Positions 37,449-48,100 of a stretch of 64,000 nucleotides of DNA are shown here, piece by piece; the stretch's first letter is position 1; the number at the start of each line of letters is the position of its first letter. Below the pieces are notes generated by a model. That model saw only the letters and a list, made by a program, of their open reading frames with translations. It did not search any database and had not been told where the DNA came from. The stretch comes from Butyrivibrio sp. (GTDB lineage: Bacteria; Bacillota; Clostridia; Lachnospirales; Lachnospiraceae). Where the stretch lies: positions 118,078-182,077 of the forward strand of contig SVGB01000004.1 in the NCBI GenBank assembly GCA_015056565.1, written 5' to 3'. Made by a program: the position numbers and the translations under genes.

Positions 37449-37878
37449 GCAGTTATATAGAGAGATAGTAAACGAGCACAACCTTCATCCGGTACATAAA
37501 AAGGCAATTGATTCCCCTGATCTTGTTATGAGGGGAGTTAACCCAAGCTGTGGAGATGACATCACACTTAGTCTTAAGATCACTGACGGTGTTATCACAG
37601 ATGCTGGATACGAGGGATCTGGATGCGCTATATCACAGGCATCTGTTGATATGATGGTGGATCAGATCATTGGAAAAAACAAGGAAGAAGCCATTAAGCT
37701 TGCTGGGACCTTTATGGGAATGATAAAGGGAGAGATCACTGATGAGGAGAGCCTTGAGGCTCTTGATGAGGCTGCAGCTCTTCAGGATGTGGCTCATATG
37801 CCAGCAAGGGTTAAATGCGCGGTGCTGGGATGGCATACTATGCAGGAGATGCTAGAGCATCCGGACAAGGCGCAGTAA
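37438..37878 (+). CDS. sufU: Sulfur-transfer protein SufU
   Basis: 146-residue IscU-like fold. Zinc/sulfur ligands are in MRGVNPSCGDDITLSLKI (first Cys), GSGCAISQAS (second Cys) and VKCAVLGWHTM (third Cys). The ~20-residue region that separates SufU from IscU is present around residues 66-84. It accepts sulfur from SufS. It ends the operon; the next 270 bp contain hairpins and the palindromic element. Confidence 0.95.
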   Translation: MELKQLYREIVNEHNLHPVHKKAIDSPDLVMRGVNPSCGDDITLSLKITDGVITDAGYEGSGCAISQASVDMMVDQIIGKNKEEAIKLAGTFMGMIKGEITDEESLEALDEAAALQDVAHMPARVKCAVLGWHTMQEMLEHPDKAQ

Positions 37879-37897
37879 AGTAAGCCTCGCAATATTC

Positions 37898-38101
37898 GGA
37901 ATCCATAAATGGATTCCTCATTTACGCGGCGTTCGAGCGTGCGCGTAAAATGAACCATGCCGACAGACTCGAAATTTGCGTTGCAAATTCCTCGTTGTCG
38001 CGGCGTTCGCCGTATAAAAACAGGTAGAAAAATGCTCTTTTGTGAGTAAACTCCCAACGAGCACTTTCCTACCTGTTTTTGCATGGCTCATTTTACGCGC
38101 A
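37898..38101. repeat. Complex branched palindromic element between sufU and tRNA-Lys
   Basis: No gene. Nested inverted repeats: hairpin GGAATCCA/TGGATTCC (37898-37917, TAAA loop); a 21-bp outer stem (37940-37960 with 38081-38101, one wobble); inside it a hairpin at 37961-38000, a small GC hairpin CGGCG/CGCCG (38001-38012), and a long hairpin with 12-bp ends AAAAACAGGTAG (38016-38027) / CTACCTGTTTTT (38069-38080). The outer arm also has an alternative partner at 37918-37927. Two positions that are A-C mismatches on the plus strand (37954/38087 and 37972/37990) become G-U pairs on the minus strand, so a minus-strand RNA would fold better, in the direction of tRNA-Lys. It could be an intergenic repeat family or a structured RNA. 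Confidence 0.7.
38016..38080. terminator. Possible bidirectional terminator within the palindromic element
   Basis: CAGGTAG (38021-38027) / CTACCTG (38069-38075) flanked by A5 and T5, with an inner TGCTC/GAGCA pairing (38033-38037 / 38059-38063). It could end the suf transcript and the tRNA-Lys transcript. The 41-nt separation between arms is long for a classical terminator. Confidence 0.45.
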
Positions 38102-38152
38102 AAGAAAAAGTACCATCCCCGTAGGATATACCCACGAAAACAGTACTCGGCG

Positions 38153-38225
38153 TGCACCGCCAGGGTCTCGAACCCTGGACAACCTGATTAAGAGTCAGGT
38201 GCTCTACCAACTGAGCTAGCGGTGC
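38153..38225 (-). tRNA. tRNA-Lys (anticodon CTT)
   Basis: Minus strand starts GCACCGCTAGCTCAGTTGGT and closes with TTCGAGACCCTGGCGGTGCA. The anticodon loop CTCTTAA gives CUU. Acceptor stem of 7 bp; 73 nt; CCA not encoded. Confidence 0.96.
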
Positions 38226-38267
38226 ATTCGTTATTTAGAAGCTTGCGCTGTCTTAACGACAAGTGAT

Positions 38268-38296
38268 ATCTTACTACGGCATGAAGAATAATGCAA
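38268..38296 (-). promoter_or_regulatory. tRNA-Lys promoter
   Basis: Minus strand TTGCAT (plus 38291-38296), 17-bp spacer, TAAGAT (plus 38268-38273). Upstream on that strand is an A/T-rich run (38301-38330) that could act as an UP element. Confidence 0.6.
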
Positions 38297-38411
38297 GCAC
38301 TTTTTTAAAATTTTTTTCAATTTTTTTAAAACCATGGTTTCTATGCGTTTTCACAGGGGATTATTTATGGTAAATTATATGGGGAACATTGAGGAAATAA
38401 GAGGATTTCAC

Positions 38412-39179
38412 ATGATTTTTGACACTCATGCTCACTATGATGATGAGCAGTTTGATATAGACAGAGACAGCCTCCTTTTATCCATGAAGGAGAATGGAAT
38501 TGGAACTATTGTAAATATTGGAGCAAATCTGGCTTCATCAGAGACTACACTGGAGCTGGCCCATAAATATGATTTTATTTACGCAGCAGTTGGAGTTCAT
38601 CCAAGCGACTGTGCTGAGCTAAGTGAGGACAATTTTGACAGGATCAGGCAGATGAGCGCTGATGAAAAATGCGTTGCAATAGGGGAAATCGGGCTTGACT
38701 ACTACTGGCCTGAACCAGATCACGAGCTTCAAAAGAAATGGTTTGTAAGGCAGCTTGATCTCGCAAGGCAAGTGGAGCTTCCAGTTGTTATCCACTCAAG
38801 AGATGCTGCGGCTGATACGGTTCAGATCCTTAAGGACAATAATGCCGGCGATATTGGAGGAGTAGTACACTGTTTTTCCTATTCCAAGGAAGTGGCTCTT
38901 GAATGTGTAAAAATGGGATTTTACATCGGTGTTGGCGGAGTACTTACATTTAAGAACGGCAAAAAGATGAAGGAAGTGGTGTCTGAGATACCAATGGAGA
39001 AGATCATCCTTGAGACAGATTGTCCATACCTTGCGCCAGAACCAAACAGAGGAAAGCGCAACAGCTCTTTAAACCTTCCATATGTAGTAAAGGCCATGGC
39101 AGAAATAAAGGGCATAAGCGAGCAGGAAGTAATCGACATAACAGAGCAGAATGCCAGATCGATGTACAGGATCGGATAA
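38412..39179 (+). CDS. TatD-family metal-dependent DNase
   Basis: 255-residue TIM-barrel hydrolase. It has the N-terminal HxH metal site in IFDTHAHYDDEQFD, GVHPSDCAE, AIGEIGLDYYWP, VVIHSRDA, VVHCFSY and LETDCPYLAPEPNRGKRN. Start is ATG 38412 with AGAGGA 6 bases before; the longer frame from 38334 lacks family similarity. It precedes rsmA, the common order in Firmicutes (tatD, rnmV, ksgA), but no rnmV lies between. Confidence 0.95.
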   Translation: MIFDTHAHYDDEQFDIDRDSLLLSMKENGIGTIVNIGANLASSETTLELAHKYDFIYAAVGVHPSDCAELSEDNFDRIRQMSADEKCVAIGEIGLDYYWPEPDHELQKKWFVRQLDLARQVELPVVIHSRDAAADTVQILKDNNAGDIGGVVHCFSYSKEVALECVKMGFYIGVGGVLTFKNGKKMKEVVSEIPMEKIILETDCPYLAPEPNRGKRNSSLNLPYVVKAMAEIKGISEQEVIDITEQNARSMYRIG

Positions 39180-39211
39180 AGCTCTTTTAACATAAACAGA
39201 ATGGAGAATAT

Positions 39212-40069
39212 ATGGCGTATTTAGGAAATGCGGCCCGCACCAAGGAAGTGCTGGCCAAATACAACATGAGTGCCAAGAAGAAGTTTGGACAAAACTTCCT
39301 TATAGATAGTCATGTACTTGAGGGAATTGTTGAGGCAGCAGGAGTTACAAAAGACGACCTTGTCCTTGAAATAGGACCGGGAATTGGAAGCCTTACTCAG
39401 TACCTGGCAGAGGCTGCAGGCAGGGTCATTGCAGTTGAAATAGATAAGACTCTTTTACCGGTTCTTGCAGATACATTGTCTGAGTATGACAACGTAACAG
39501 TGATAAATGAAGACATCCTGAAGGTAAACCTGGACGAGGTGGTTACAGAAAACGGTGGAAGGCCCATTAAGGTAGTTGCAAACCTTCCATACTACATCAC
39601 CACACCTATCATCATGAAGCTGTTTGAGAGCAGAGCCAGGATAGAGAGCATAACAGTCATGGTTCAAAAAGAAGTGGCAGACAGAATGGCAGCAGGTCCA
39701 GGAGGCAAGGACTATGGCTCACTGTCGCTGGCTGTAGGATATTACGCCAAGGCTGTTACGGTCATGGACGTTCCGCCAAGCAGCTTTATACCTCAGCCAA
39801 ACGTGGGGTCTGCGGTGGTAAACCTGTCAAGGTATGCAGAGCCAAGGGTTAGCGTTCAGGATGAAAAGAGATTGTTTGAGATAGTAAGGACTGCCTTTAA
39901 CCAGAGAAGAAAAACGCTGTCTAATTCTCTTTCAAATAACCCGGCGCTTCGGGTTTCCAGGCAGGAAGTTGTGGATGCTTTAGTAAAAATGGGAGTAGAT
40001 GAAAAAGCAAGGGGAGAAATACTAACTTTGGAGCAGTTTGCAGAGCTTTCAGATATTTTACAAAGATAA
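39212..40069 (+). CDS. rsmA: 16S rRNA (adenine1518/1519-N6) dimethyltransferase RsmA
   Basis: 285-residue KsgA/RsmA enzyme that dimethylates two adenosines in helix 45 of 16S rRNA. It shows KKKFGQNFLIDSHVLEGI, the SAM site VLEIGPGIGSLTQYLAEAA, catalytic VVANLPYYITTPI and the C-terminal FNQRRKTLSNSL. GGAG precedes the ATG. It follows tatD by 32 bp. Confidence 0.97.
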   Translation: MAYLGNAARTKEVLAKYNMSAKKKFGQNFLIDSHVLEGIVEAAGVTKDDLVLEIGPGIGSLTQYLAEAAGRVIAVEIDKTLLPVLADTLSEYDNVTVINEDILKVNLDEVVTENGGRPIKVVANLPYYITTPIIMKLFESRARIESITVMVQKEVADRMAAGPGGKDYGSLSLAVGYYAKAVTVMDVPPSSFIPQPNVGSAVVNLSRYAEPRVSVQDEKRLFEIVRTAFNQRRKTLSNSLSNNPALRVSRQEVVDALVKMGVDEKARGEILTLEQFAELSDILQR

Positions 40070-40127
40070 AGCCCTATGTTAAACTAGCACTAGATATAGT
40101 ATTTGTTGCACCAAAGAGGAGTATATT

Positions 40128-43106
40128 TTGGATAAGGTCGAGTATAAGATCAGGGCTGATGAGATAAAAGCTTTGATTGGGGAAGGCAGATATGCCGACG
40201 CGGTAAAAATAGCAGATACCATAGACTGGAAGAGGGTCAGGAACGTTTCTACCCTCTGCACTATCAGTGATCTGTATAAGATAAACAGACGTCTCCAGGA
40301 GAGTAGGGATATTCTCCTTATGGCCTATGACAGGCATCCAACTGGAAGGCCTATAGTTTACTCACTGTGTGAGCTTGCTATCAAGATGGGCGAGTTTGTC
40401 CAGGCTGTTGAGTACTACAAAGAATTCGTAAGGATTGCACCAAGGGATACAGGCAGATATATCCTTCAGTACAAGCTCTATGAGGCTCAGGAAGTAAGTC
40501 TTGAGGAGAGGATTGCAGTACTTGAGGAGCTCAAGAAGCACGACTATCAGGAGAAGTGGGCTTACGAGCTTGCTTACCTCTATCACAGAGTAGGACTTAC
40601 AACAGAGTGTATTGAGGAATGTGACGAGATATTCCTGTGGTTTGGAGAAGGCAGATATGTAATGAAGGCATTGGAACTTAAGGCACTTCATGAGCCGCTT
40701 TCCCACGAGCAGCAGGATAGATATATCAGATACAAGCAGAGCCACGGCGGAATTGTAGATCCATCAATAATCGCCGAGAAGGACGCTGTGGGCAAAGACG
40801 AGACCAGAACTGTTGAGATCAAGCAGCCCACGAAAGAGATGCCTCCTATAACAGATTCTGTTATTGAGGCCTATGCAAACGGACAGGCACAGGACGAAGA
40901 GGACCTTGGACAGACCAGAGAGTTTGTGCCAGGAGATATTTCTTTTGCTGCGCAGACCACAGAAGAACAGAGTGAGCCTGAGCAGGAAGAGCCTGCAGAG
41001 CGAGACTTTGATGAGATAGTTTATCCTCATATAAGCGAGATAAAAGAGCCATCAGTTGACGTAAGCACATACAACACCATCAATCTCCAGGAGTCACTGG
41101 CAGAGAGTCTTAGGGAAGTTATTGGAGAAGAGGCCTTTGCTGGAGAAGAGGCAGCTGCAGCAGAGCAGCCACTAGAAGGCGCTGTTTCGCCTATTACCGA
41201 GGAGATATTTGAAGACACTGGGGAAATTCCTGATGAAACAATAGTGCAGGAAGAGGACTACCCTCAGGAAGAGGAACTTTTACCTGAAGAAGATGAAGAG
41301 GAAGAAGCACCTGCGTCAGAGCCTGTAGGAATGCAGGAAGTTTTCTTTGATACAGATCCCAAGATGGGCATAGAGATCAAGTATGGCGGAAATGGTCCTA
41401 TTCTTGGGGAGGAAAAGAAACCTGATAACGAGCCGAATGAGGAAGAGGTTTCTGAAGATGAGCAGGAAGAGGCTGTAGAGACAGAAAAATCTGCAGCAGG
41501 TACTTCTTATACCTATGAAGAAAAACCTCTTGAGGACGAAGTCCCTGGAGCTGTTATACATCCAAATGCAAACTATCAGATGCACAGCCACTTCGAGAAC
41601 ATGCTCTCCCAGGAGTATGACGGACAGATTTCTCTTGCGGTTGAGCCAGAGCCTGAGGTTGAGAAGCAGATCACAGGACAGATAAGCATTGCTGAGTACC
41701 TTGATAACTGGGAGCAGTTTAAAAAGGATCAGAAGCAGAAGCAGCTTGAGAGAGTTAAAAAGAGAGTAGCAGACGAAACCGGAGATATGTTTGCGGACTT
41801 CGATGAGAAGACCAAGGCAGGACTCCAGGAGAAGATAGAAAAAGCTATAAATGATGCCATCAAGAAGGAAAGTTATGAGAAGGCATCAGGAAGAGGCAAC
41901 TGGAACGTCAAGAGAGAGGACGTTATAAATGCCGCAGTTGCTGAAGTGATCGAAAGCGAAAATATTGAAGAGCCAGAGAAGGCTCCTGGAGAAGAGGAGA
42001 TCCTGGAAGAAGATACAAGGGCTGGTGAGGCTCCTGTAGAGGATGTGCAGGAAGAAAGCGCCGAAGTAGAGCCAGAGGAGGCTACAAAAGAGGCTTCCGA
42101 TGAGCCTTCTGAAGAAGAGCCTAAGGCAGATGAAGTAGAGGCTGAGGCAGAGCCTATAGAAGCTGCAGAAGAAGACAAGCCTGAAAAAGAGCCAGAGGCT
42201 GAGGATAAAGAGTCTGAACCTGCTGATGAAGACGAGGATGAGGACGACGAGGAAGAGGAAGAGCCCAAGGCAGCAGCTCCTGTCAAGAAAAAAGAACCCG
42301 CTAAAAAGCCGACTGGTAAAAAGCATATCGGAAACAGAGAGCTTGAAGAGCGCGTAAGAACCATGACTCCTGAGGAGAAGGAGCTCTTTGGACCATATAT
42401 CCATCACAAGAAGTCAAGACGCCAGATCATCAATGCTATTGACAACCTGAGCCTGGATCCATTCTCTGGAAATGCCATTGTTACAGGAGAAGAGGGGGCA
42501 GGTACTGTAAATCTTGCCAAGGGTCTTATCAAAGCCATGCAGGCTTCTGATTCCAACTTTAGCGGCAAGGTAGCCAAGATCACTGCCAACACCTTAAATA
42601 AAAAGAGCACAGCCAGCATCTTTGACAAGCTTGCAAACGGCGCACTGATCATTCAGAGAGCAGCGGATCTCACTTCTGAGACTGTAAGTGAGCTTTTAAA
42701 GATCCTTCAGGAGGAGAACAAGGGACTTGTTCTTGTAATGGAAGACACCAAGGAAGACATGGACAGATTCCTTGATAAGAATCCATCTCTTAAACAGAGC
42801 TTCAACGTAAGAGTTGATATTGAGGCCTTGGATGATGATTCTTTGGTGGCTTACGCAAGGCAGTACGCTCTTGAAAAGGAATATGCCATCGACAATCTTG
42901 GTATTTTAGCGCTCCACACAAGGATCTCAGAGAGACAGACTCTTGACCATGATGTAACTGTATCTGAGGTAAAGGACATTGTGGATGATGCTATTTACTA
43001 TGCTGAAAAGAGATCAGTAGCTCACTTTGTAGATGTTTTAGTTCACAAAAGATACGACGAAAATGATATGATTATATTAAGAGAAAAAGACTTTATGCAT
43101 GATTAA
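40128..43106 (+). CDS. TPR / acidic linker / degenerate CbxX-SpoVK AAA-like protein
   Basis: 992 residues in three parts. Residues 1-210 are helical repeats of TPR type. Residues about 225-735 are low-complexity and very rich in Glu, Asp, Pro and Ala, interrupted by a conserved-looking helical block near 500-620 ([18 protein letters not shown]). Residues about 737-992 follow the CbxX/SpoVK AAA+ pattern, including [35 protein letters not shown], but the Walker A site reads GEEGAGTVN with no Lys and the Walker B acidic pair is missing, so it should not hydrolyse ATP. There is no signal peptide. The start is TTG 40128 with GAGGA 7 bases upstream. Likely a scaffold; function unknown. glgB follows by 23 bp. 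Confidence 0.75.
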   Translation: MDKVEYKIRADEIKALIGEGRYADAVKIADTIDWKRVRNVSTLCTISDLYKINRRLQESRDILLMAYDRHPTGRPIVYSLCELAIKMGEFVQAVEYYKEFVRIAPRDTGRYILQYKLYEAQEVSLEERIAVLEELKKHDYQEKWAYELAYLYHRVGLTTECIEECDEIFLWFGEGRYVMKALELKALHEPLSHEQQDRYIRYKQSHGGIVDPSIIAEKDAVGKDETRTVEIKQPTKEMPPITDSVIEAYANGQAQDEEDLGQTREFVPGDISFAAQTTEEQSEPEQEEPAERDFDEIVYPHISEIKEPSVDVSTYNTINLQESLAESLREVIGEEAFAGEEAAAAEQPLEGAVSPITEEIFEDTGEIPDETIVQEEDYPQEEELLPEEDEEEEAPASEPVGMQEVFFDTDPKMGIEIKYGGNGPILGEEKKPDNEPNEEEVSEDEQEEAVETEKSAAGTSYTYEEKPLEDEVPGAVIHPNANYQMHSHFENMLSQEYDGQISLAVEPEPEVEKQITGQISIAEYLDNWEQFKKDQKQKQLERVKKRVADETGDMFADFDEKTKAGLQEKIEKAINDAIKKESYEKASGRGNWNVKREDVINAAVAEVIESENIEEPEKAPGEEEILEEDTRAGEAPVEDVQEESAEVEPEEATKEASDEPSEEEPKADEVEAEAEPIEAAEEDKPEKEPEAEDKESEPADEDEDEDDEEEEEPKAAAPVKKKEPAKKPTGKKHIGNRELEERVRTMTPEEKELFGPYIHHKKSRRQIINAIDNLSLDPFSGNAIVTGEEGAGTVNLAKGLIKAMQASDSNFSGKVAKITANTLNKKSTASIFDKLANGALIIQRAADLTSETVSELLKILQEENKGLVLVMEDTKEDMDRFLDKNPSLKQSFNVRVDIEALDDDSLVAYARQYALEKEYAIDNLGILALHTRISERQTLDHDVTVSEVKDIVDDAIYYAEKRSVAHFVDVLVHKRYDENDMIILREKDFMHD

Positions 43107-43129
43107 TTTTTCTTAACGCAGGGGGCAAC

Positions 43130-45052
43130 ATGGACCATAAGGTATTTATTTCTGAAGACGACGAGTATCTATTCGGTCAGGGAACACACTACGATATATA
43201 CGAAAAACTTGGGGCACATCCATCAGAAGAAAAGGGTAAGAAGGGTTATTTCTTTGCTGTATGGGCTCCAAATGCAGCAGATGTTCATGTGGTTGGAGAC
43301 TTTAATGGATGGGACGAAAATGCCCATCAGATGAAGAAAACCAAGACTGGGAACATCTGGACATTATTCATTCCGGGAGTTGGGATCGGAGTACTCTATA
43401 AGTTCCTGATCACCACTCAGGATGGAAGAAAGCTCTACAAGGCGGATCCTTATGCTAACTTTGCTGAGCTACGTCCAGGGAACGCATCAAGAACAACAGA
43501 TCTGTCAGGCTTTAAGTGGTCGGACAGCAAATGGTATGACAATCTTAAGGGCAAGGATGTGCAGAAGCTTCCTATAGCTATTTATGAATGTCATATCGGA
43601 TCATGGATGAAACATCCTGATGGAACTGAAGACGGTTTCTACTCCTACAGACAGTTTGCAGACAGGATTGTTGAGTACTTAAAAGAAATGAAATACACCC
43701 ACATTGAGCTCATCGGAATTGCTGAGCATCCTTTCGATGGTTCATGGGGATATCAGGTAACTGGGTATTATGCGCCTACATCAAGATATGGAGAGCCCAC
43801 AGATTTCATGTATCTTGTGAACAAGCTCCATAAAAATGGTATCGGCGTTATTCTTGACTGGGTACCAGCTCACTTCTGCCCTGATGACTTTGGACTGGCA
43901 ACATTTGATGGAACCTGTATCTATGAGCATCCAGACCCAAGAAAGGGAGAACACCCAGACTGGGGAACAAGGATATTTAACCTGGAGAAGCCAGAAGTTA
44001 AGAACTTCCTCATCGCAAACGCTCTGTACTGGATCCGCAAGTTCCATATAGATGGGCTTAGAGTGGATGCGGTTGCATCAATGCTTTATCTTGACTATGG
44101 CAAGAAGGATGGTCAGTGGGTACCTAACAAGTTTGGCGACAACAAGAATCTTGATGCTATCGAGTTCTTTAAGCACCTTAACAGTGTGGTAAGAGGAACA
44201 TATCCAGAGGTCCTTACAATTGCTGAAGAGTCAACTGCATGGCCTAAGGTTACTGCAAGACCTGAGGATGACGGACTTGGATTTACATTTAAGTGGAACA
44301 TGGGATGGATGCACGACTTCTGCGAATACATGAAGCTGGATCCATACTTCAGGCAGGGAGCTCATTACATGATGACCTTTGCCATGAGTTACAACGACTC
44401 TGAGAATTACATTCTGCCACTTTCCCACGATGAGGTTGTACACCTTAAGTGCTCCATGGTAGAAAAGATGCCTGGATACAAGGTTGATAAATATTCTAAC
44501 CTCCGTGTCGGATATACATATATGTTTGGTCACTCTGGCAAAAAGCTTTTGTTCATGGGACAGGATTTTGGCCAGGAGAGAGAGTGGAGCGAAAAGAGAG
44601 AGCTTGACTGGTTCCTTCTTGATAACGACCTCAACAAGGGCCTTAAGGCTTATGTGGCTAATCTGCTTGAGATATACAGAAAATATCCTGCCCTTCACGA
44701 AATAGACAACGACTGGGGCGGATTTGAATGGATCAACGCAGACGACAAGGGCAGAAGCACGTACAGTTTCTACAGAAGAGCGTCCAGTGGAAAAGACAAT
44801 ATATTATTTGTACTTAATATGACTCCTGTTGAGAGAAAGGGATTTATGGTAGGAGTGCCATTTGACGGAACCTACACCCACATCCTTGACAGTGCAGAAG
44901 AAAGATTTGGCGGACCAGGCAGCAATATCCCTCCTAAGATCAAGGCTATTAAAGGGCTTTGTGACTACAAGGACTACAGCCTGACATTTGATCTTCCGCC
45001 TTACGGAGCTGAGGTATTTGTCTTTCAGACTCCCAAGCTAAAGAAAAAATAA
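43130..45052 (+). CDS. glgB: 1,4-alpha-glucan branching enzyme
   Basis: 640-residue GH13 enzyme that introduces alpha-1,6 branches into glycogen. N-terminal CBM48 domain (about 20-115, FAVWAPNAADVHVVGDFNGWD) then the catalytic barrel: DWVPAHF, GLRVDAVASMLYLDYG (nucleophile Asp), TIAEESTAWP (acid Glu) and LSHDEVVH (third Asp). Length is normal. No other glg gene is in the window. The transcript ends at 45067-45104. Confidence 0.97.
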   Translation: MDHKVFISEDDEYLFGQGTHYDIYEKLGAHPSEEKGKKGYFFAVWAPNAADVHVVGDFNGWDENAHQMKKTKTGNIWTLFIPGVGIGVLYKFLITTQDGRKLYKADPYANFAELRPGNASRTTDLSGFKWSDSKWYDNLKGKDVQKLPIAIYECHIGSWMKHPDGTEDGFYSYRQFADRIVEYLKEMKYTHIELIGIAEHPFDGSWGYQVTGYYAPTSRYGEPTDFMYLVNKLHKNGIGVILDWVPAHFCPDDFGLATFDGTCIYEHPDPRKGEHPDWGTRIFNLEKPEVKNFLIANALYWIRKFHIDGLRVDAVASMLYLDYGKKDGQWVPNKFGDNKNLDAIEFFKHLNSVVRGTYPEVLTIAEESTAWPKVTARPEDDGLGFTFKWNMGWMHDFCEYMKLDPYFRQGAHYMMTFAMSYNDSENYILPLSHDEVVHLKCSMVEKMPGYKVDKYSNLRVGYTYMFGHSGKKLLFMGQDFGQEREWSEKRELDWFLLDNDLNKGLKAYVANLLEIYRKYPALHEIDNDWGGFEWINADDKGRSTYSFYRRASSGKDNILFVLNMTPVERKGFMVGVPFDGTYTHILDSAEERFGGPGSNIPPKIKAIKGLCDYKDYSLTFDLPPYGAEVFVFQTPKLKKK

Positions 45053-45066
45053 ACTCGCGCCGAAAT
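45039..45066 (+). promoter_or_regulatory. Candidate sigma-28 (SigD/FliA) promoter for the flagellar genes
   Basis: TAAA (45039-45042), 16 bp, GCCGAAAT (45059-45066), against the consensus TAAA-N15-GCCGATAA. It lies immediately before the glgB terminator and 54 bp before the DUF6240 start, leading into DUF6240, flagellin and fliS, typical sigma-28 targets. Confidence 0.4.
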
Positions 45067-45106
45067 AGAAGGTGATGGATATGATCCGTTACCTTCTTTT
45101 TTATTT
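45067..45106 (+). terminator. glgB terminator
   Basis: 14-bp stem AGAAGGTGATGGAT (45067-45080) / ATCCGTTACCTTCT (45084-45097) with two G-U pairs, 3-nt loop, then a T-rich tail. A transcript starting from the candidate sigma-28 promoter near 45072 would lack part of the left arm. Confidence 0.85.
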
Positions 45107-45119
45107 GACGAGGAGCAAG

Positions 45120-48100
45120 ATGAACATTAACTTTCAGAATATCACTGGTCAGAAGGCCAGTCAGGATCAGATTCTTCTTAGCACGGAGGCGAAAGAAAGG
45201 ACAGTATCAGGTTCATTTGGAAAAAATACAATTTCAGGAAGCAGCTATGCACTTGATATAGATGCAACGGGCTTTACCAACAATGCCTATGCGCAGCATC
45301 AAAGAAGCGTAGATGATATAAGTCAGATGGCAGAGAACAAGGATGTTTTCTCTGAACATAATTTCATGGCCCTTATGGCAAACACCATGTCCGAAGAGGA
45401 TTACAACAGGGCACTTGAGGATGGTTTTGATCTTAAAGACCTAAACGGCAAAGATGCTGTTACAATCGTTGATAAGATCAAAAGCGTTCTTCTTGAGTCG
45501 GGCGAAGTGGTGGCTGGATATAATGATGATCTTAGCATTGATAAGCTGAAAAAGATCACTGGCAGCGACGTGCTTGCAAACGCTCTTAAAAGCAGTTTCC
45601 ACGAGAACGATATCCCCATAACAGCAGAAAATGCAAAGGCAGCCACACTTGCCTACGAGCAGATTGCAGACATCAAGGAACTTAGTGATGCTGCAGTTAA
45701 ATTCATGGTGCTCAACAATATGAAACCCACCATTGAAAACATCTATTTTGCAGCGCACAGCACAAATGGACAAAGCGCAACTGGCAATGGCTTCTATGCT
45801 CAGGAAGCAGGCGGCTATTTTGCCCAGAAGGCAGAAGAAATAGATGAAAACGCTTTAGGTCCTCAGATTGAAAAGATCATTGAGGAAGCGGGGCTCGATC
45901 CAAAGGACAGATCACTTAAGGAAGAATCCCTCTGGATGGTATCTCAGGGCATTCCTCTTACAGGAGATAACCTTGAGCAGGTAAAGACCATAAAGAGCCT
46001 TAAGTTCCCTGTCTCTGAAGAAACAGTTACAAAGGCAGCAGCTGCAGCAATAGCTGATGGGAAAAAAGCTATCAGAGGAGATATCTTTGAACCAAAGTCC
46101 AATATGCAGAAGGCAGCAGAGACTTTAGATGCTGTAGAAAACATCAGCGATGATGATATAAAAGACGTAATTGCAGCTGGAAGAGAGTTAAGCATAAAAA
46201 ATCTTACAAGCAATTTCTCCATTAGCTATGCATCAGTTCAGGAAAACGATGAAAGGCTTGTAGCAGCAAGGCTGCAGCTTGAAGAAGTAAGACTGAAGAT
46301 GACAGTAGAAGCCAACAAGCAGCTTCTTGACAGCGGCTTCTCCATTGATACAGCGCCTATGGAGCAGCTTATTGAAAGGCTTAAAAATCTTCTTTCCAGA
46401 AATGGAGAAGAGACTACAGGAAAAGCAGTAGATGAAATAACAAATGTGACTCCTTCAAATGCTGGATTTGCTTTCAGGATGACCATCAGCAGAGTATCCA
46501 TTATCGCCAATGGACCTGCTGATATTGTGGGAGCCATGGCAGATGATCTGAAAGAGACATCTCTATATAAGATAAGCCAGATGTCTGAAACTGCCACCAT
46601 GAAATTCAGGCAGGCAGGAGAGGGATATGAGAAACTGATGACTGCGCCAAGAGCAGATCTTGGAGACAGCATTAAAAAGGCATTCAGAAATGTTGATGAT
46701 ATCCTAAAAGACCTTGACCAGGAAGCCACTGACGAAAACAGAAGAGCAGTCAGGATCCTTGGCTACAATAAGATGGAGGTAAATGAAGAGAACTTCGAGA
46801 AGGTCAGAAGCTGGGATGCAAAGCTCCAGAGCACATTAGACAGGCTTAAACCAGGCGCGGTATTTGATCTTATCAGACAGGGTAAGAATCCACTTTCCAT
46901 GACAATTGAAGAATTGTCACAAAACCTTGATCAGAACTCAGAGTCTTCAGAGAATGAAAAAGGAAAGAGCGAAGAAAGATACGCAAAGTTCTTGTTTAAG
47001 CTTGAGCACAAGGGCGGGATCACCAAGGAAGAGAAAACTTCCTTTATAGGAATTTACAGGCTCTTCCATACCTTAAAGACCACAGATTATCAGGCGATCG
47101 GTTCACTTCTTAAGACTGATCAGGAGATGACCATAGGAAACCTTCTTAATGCTACAAGAAATCAGAAGGCTTCAAGGAAGGGCATGGACTATAAGGTTGA
47201 TGATGACTTTGGCGGTCTTACAGTAAAAGAAAAGGACTACTCTCCAAGGATTGATGAGCAGATTTCGGCAGCATTCAGATATTACAGGGCTAAGGCCGAG
47301 ACGGTTTATGAAAATCTTGAACCTGAAAAGCTGATGCAGACTGAAGTCACGAATAAGACTCTTTTACCAAAGCTTGCTGATGACCTAAAGAGAGCTGACA
47401 TAGACAAGGAGCTTGAGAGAGAGTTTGCAAAGCAGGAACTTGAACAGATAAGACAGACAGTTTCTCTTAAATCTGCTGAGCCTACGGCAAAAGAAATGAG
47501 TCAGGCGGGAATTGAACTTACCTACAACAATCTTGAGGCGTATATCTCAGAAAAGAGAGACCGCAGGAACGGAAATATCTGGAAAAAGACTGAAGATATG
47601 GAAGAAAGGGAGCTTTTAAAAGAATCTCTTTCTGAAGACGATTATCAGGATAATTATGTAAAGATTTTGGAGAGAGTGTCCGATAATTTATCTAGAGAGC
47701 TACTTAGTAGTGATGACACATATATCGATGTCAGGGCGATAGCTCTTTTGCAGAAACAGATCTCTGTGATGACAGGAAATGCAGAGAGAAACAGCTATGA
47801 AGTGCCGGTTGAGATCGACGGAGAAGTGGTTTCAATGAACGTGACACTAAATAGCGATGATACAAAAAGGTCAAGGATGGACGCCAGTGTTATGACAGAC
47901 GAGTACGGACAGCTAAGACTAAGCCTCTTTGTGGAAGAGGAAAGCATCCGGGGAATGCTCACAACCACCAATGCCAAGAACCAGTGGGAGTCAGAATATC
48001 TGGAGAATGTGAGAACCAGACTGTGTGAGAGGATTTCAGAAAAGCTAACCGATGTGATCGTTAGCACAGAAAACATAGCGATCCTCTACAACGCACAAGC

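Noticed and set aside
37879..38150. Small protein gene in the sufU-tRNA-Lys gap
   Set aside because: Open frames here (on the minus strand) follow the inverted repeats, lack ribosome sites and give Arg/Cys-rich peptides with no resemblance to known proteins.
41873..42364. Antisense 163-residue Ser-rich frame inside the TPR protein gene
   Set aside because: It is the complement of a Glu/Ala-rich low-complexity stretch; GAG/GAA codons read backwards give Ser/Phe runs. It has no ribosome site or homology.
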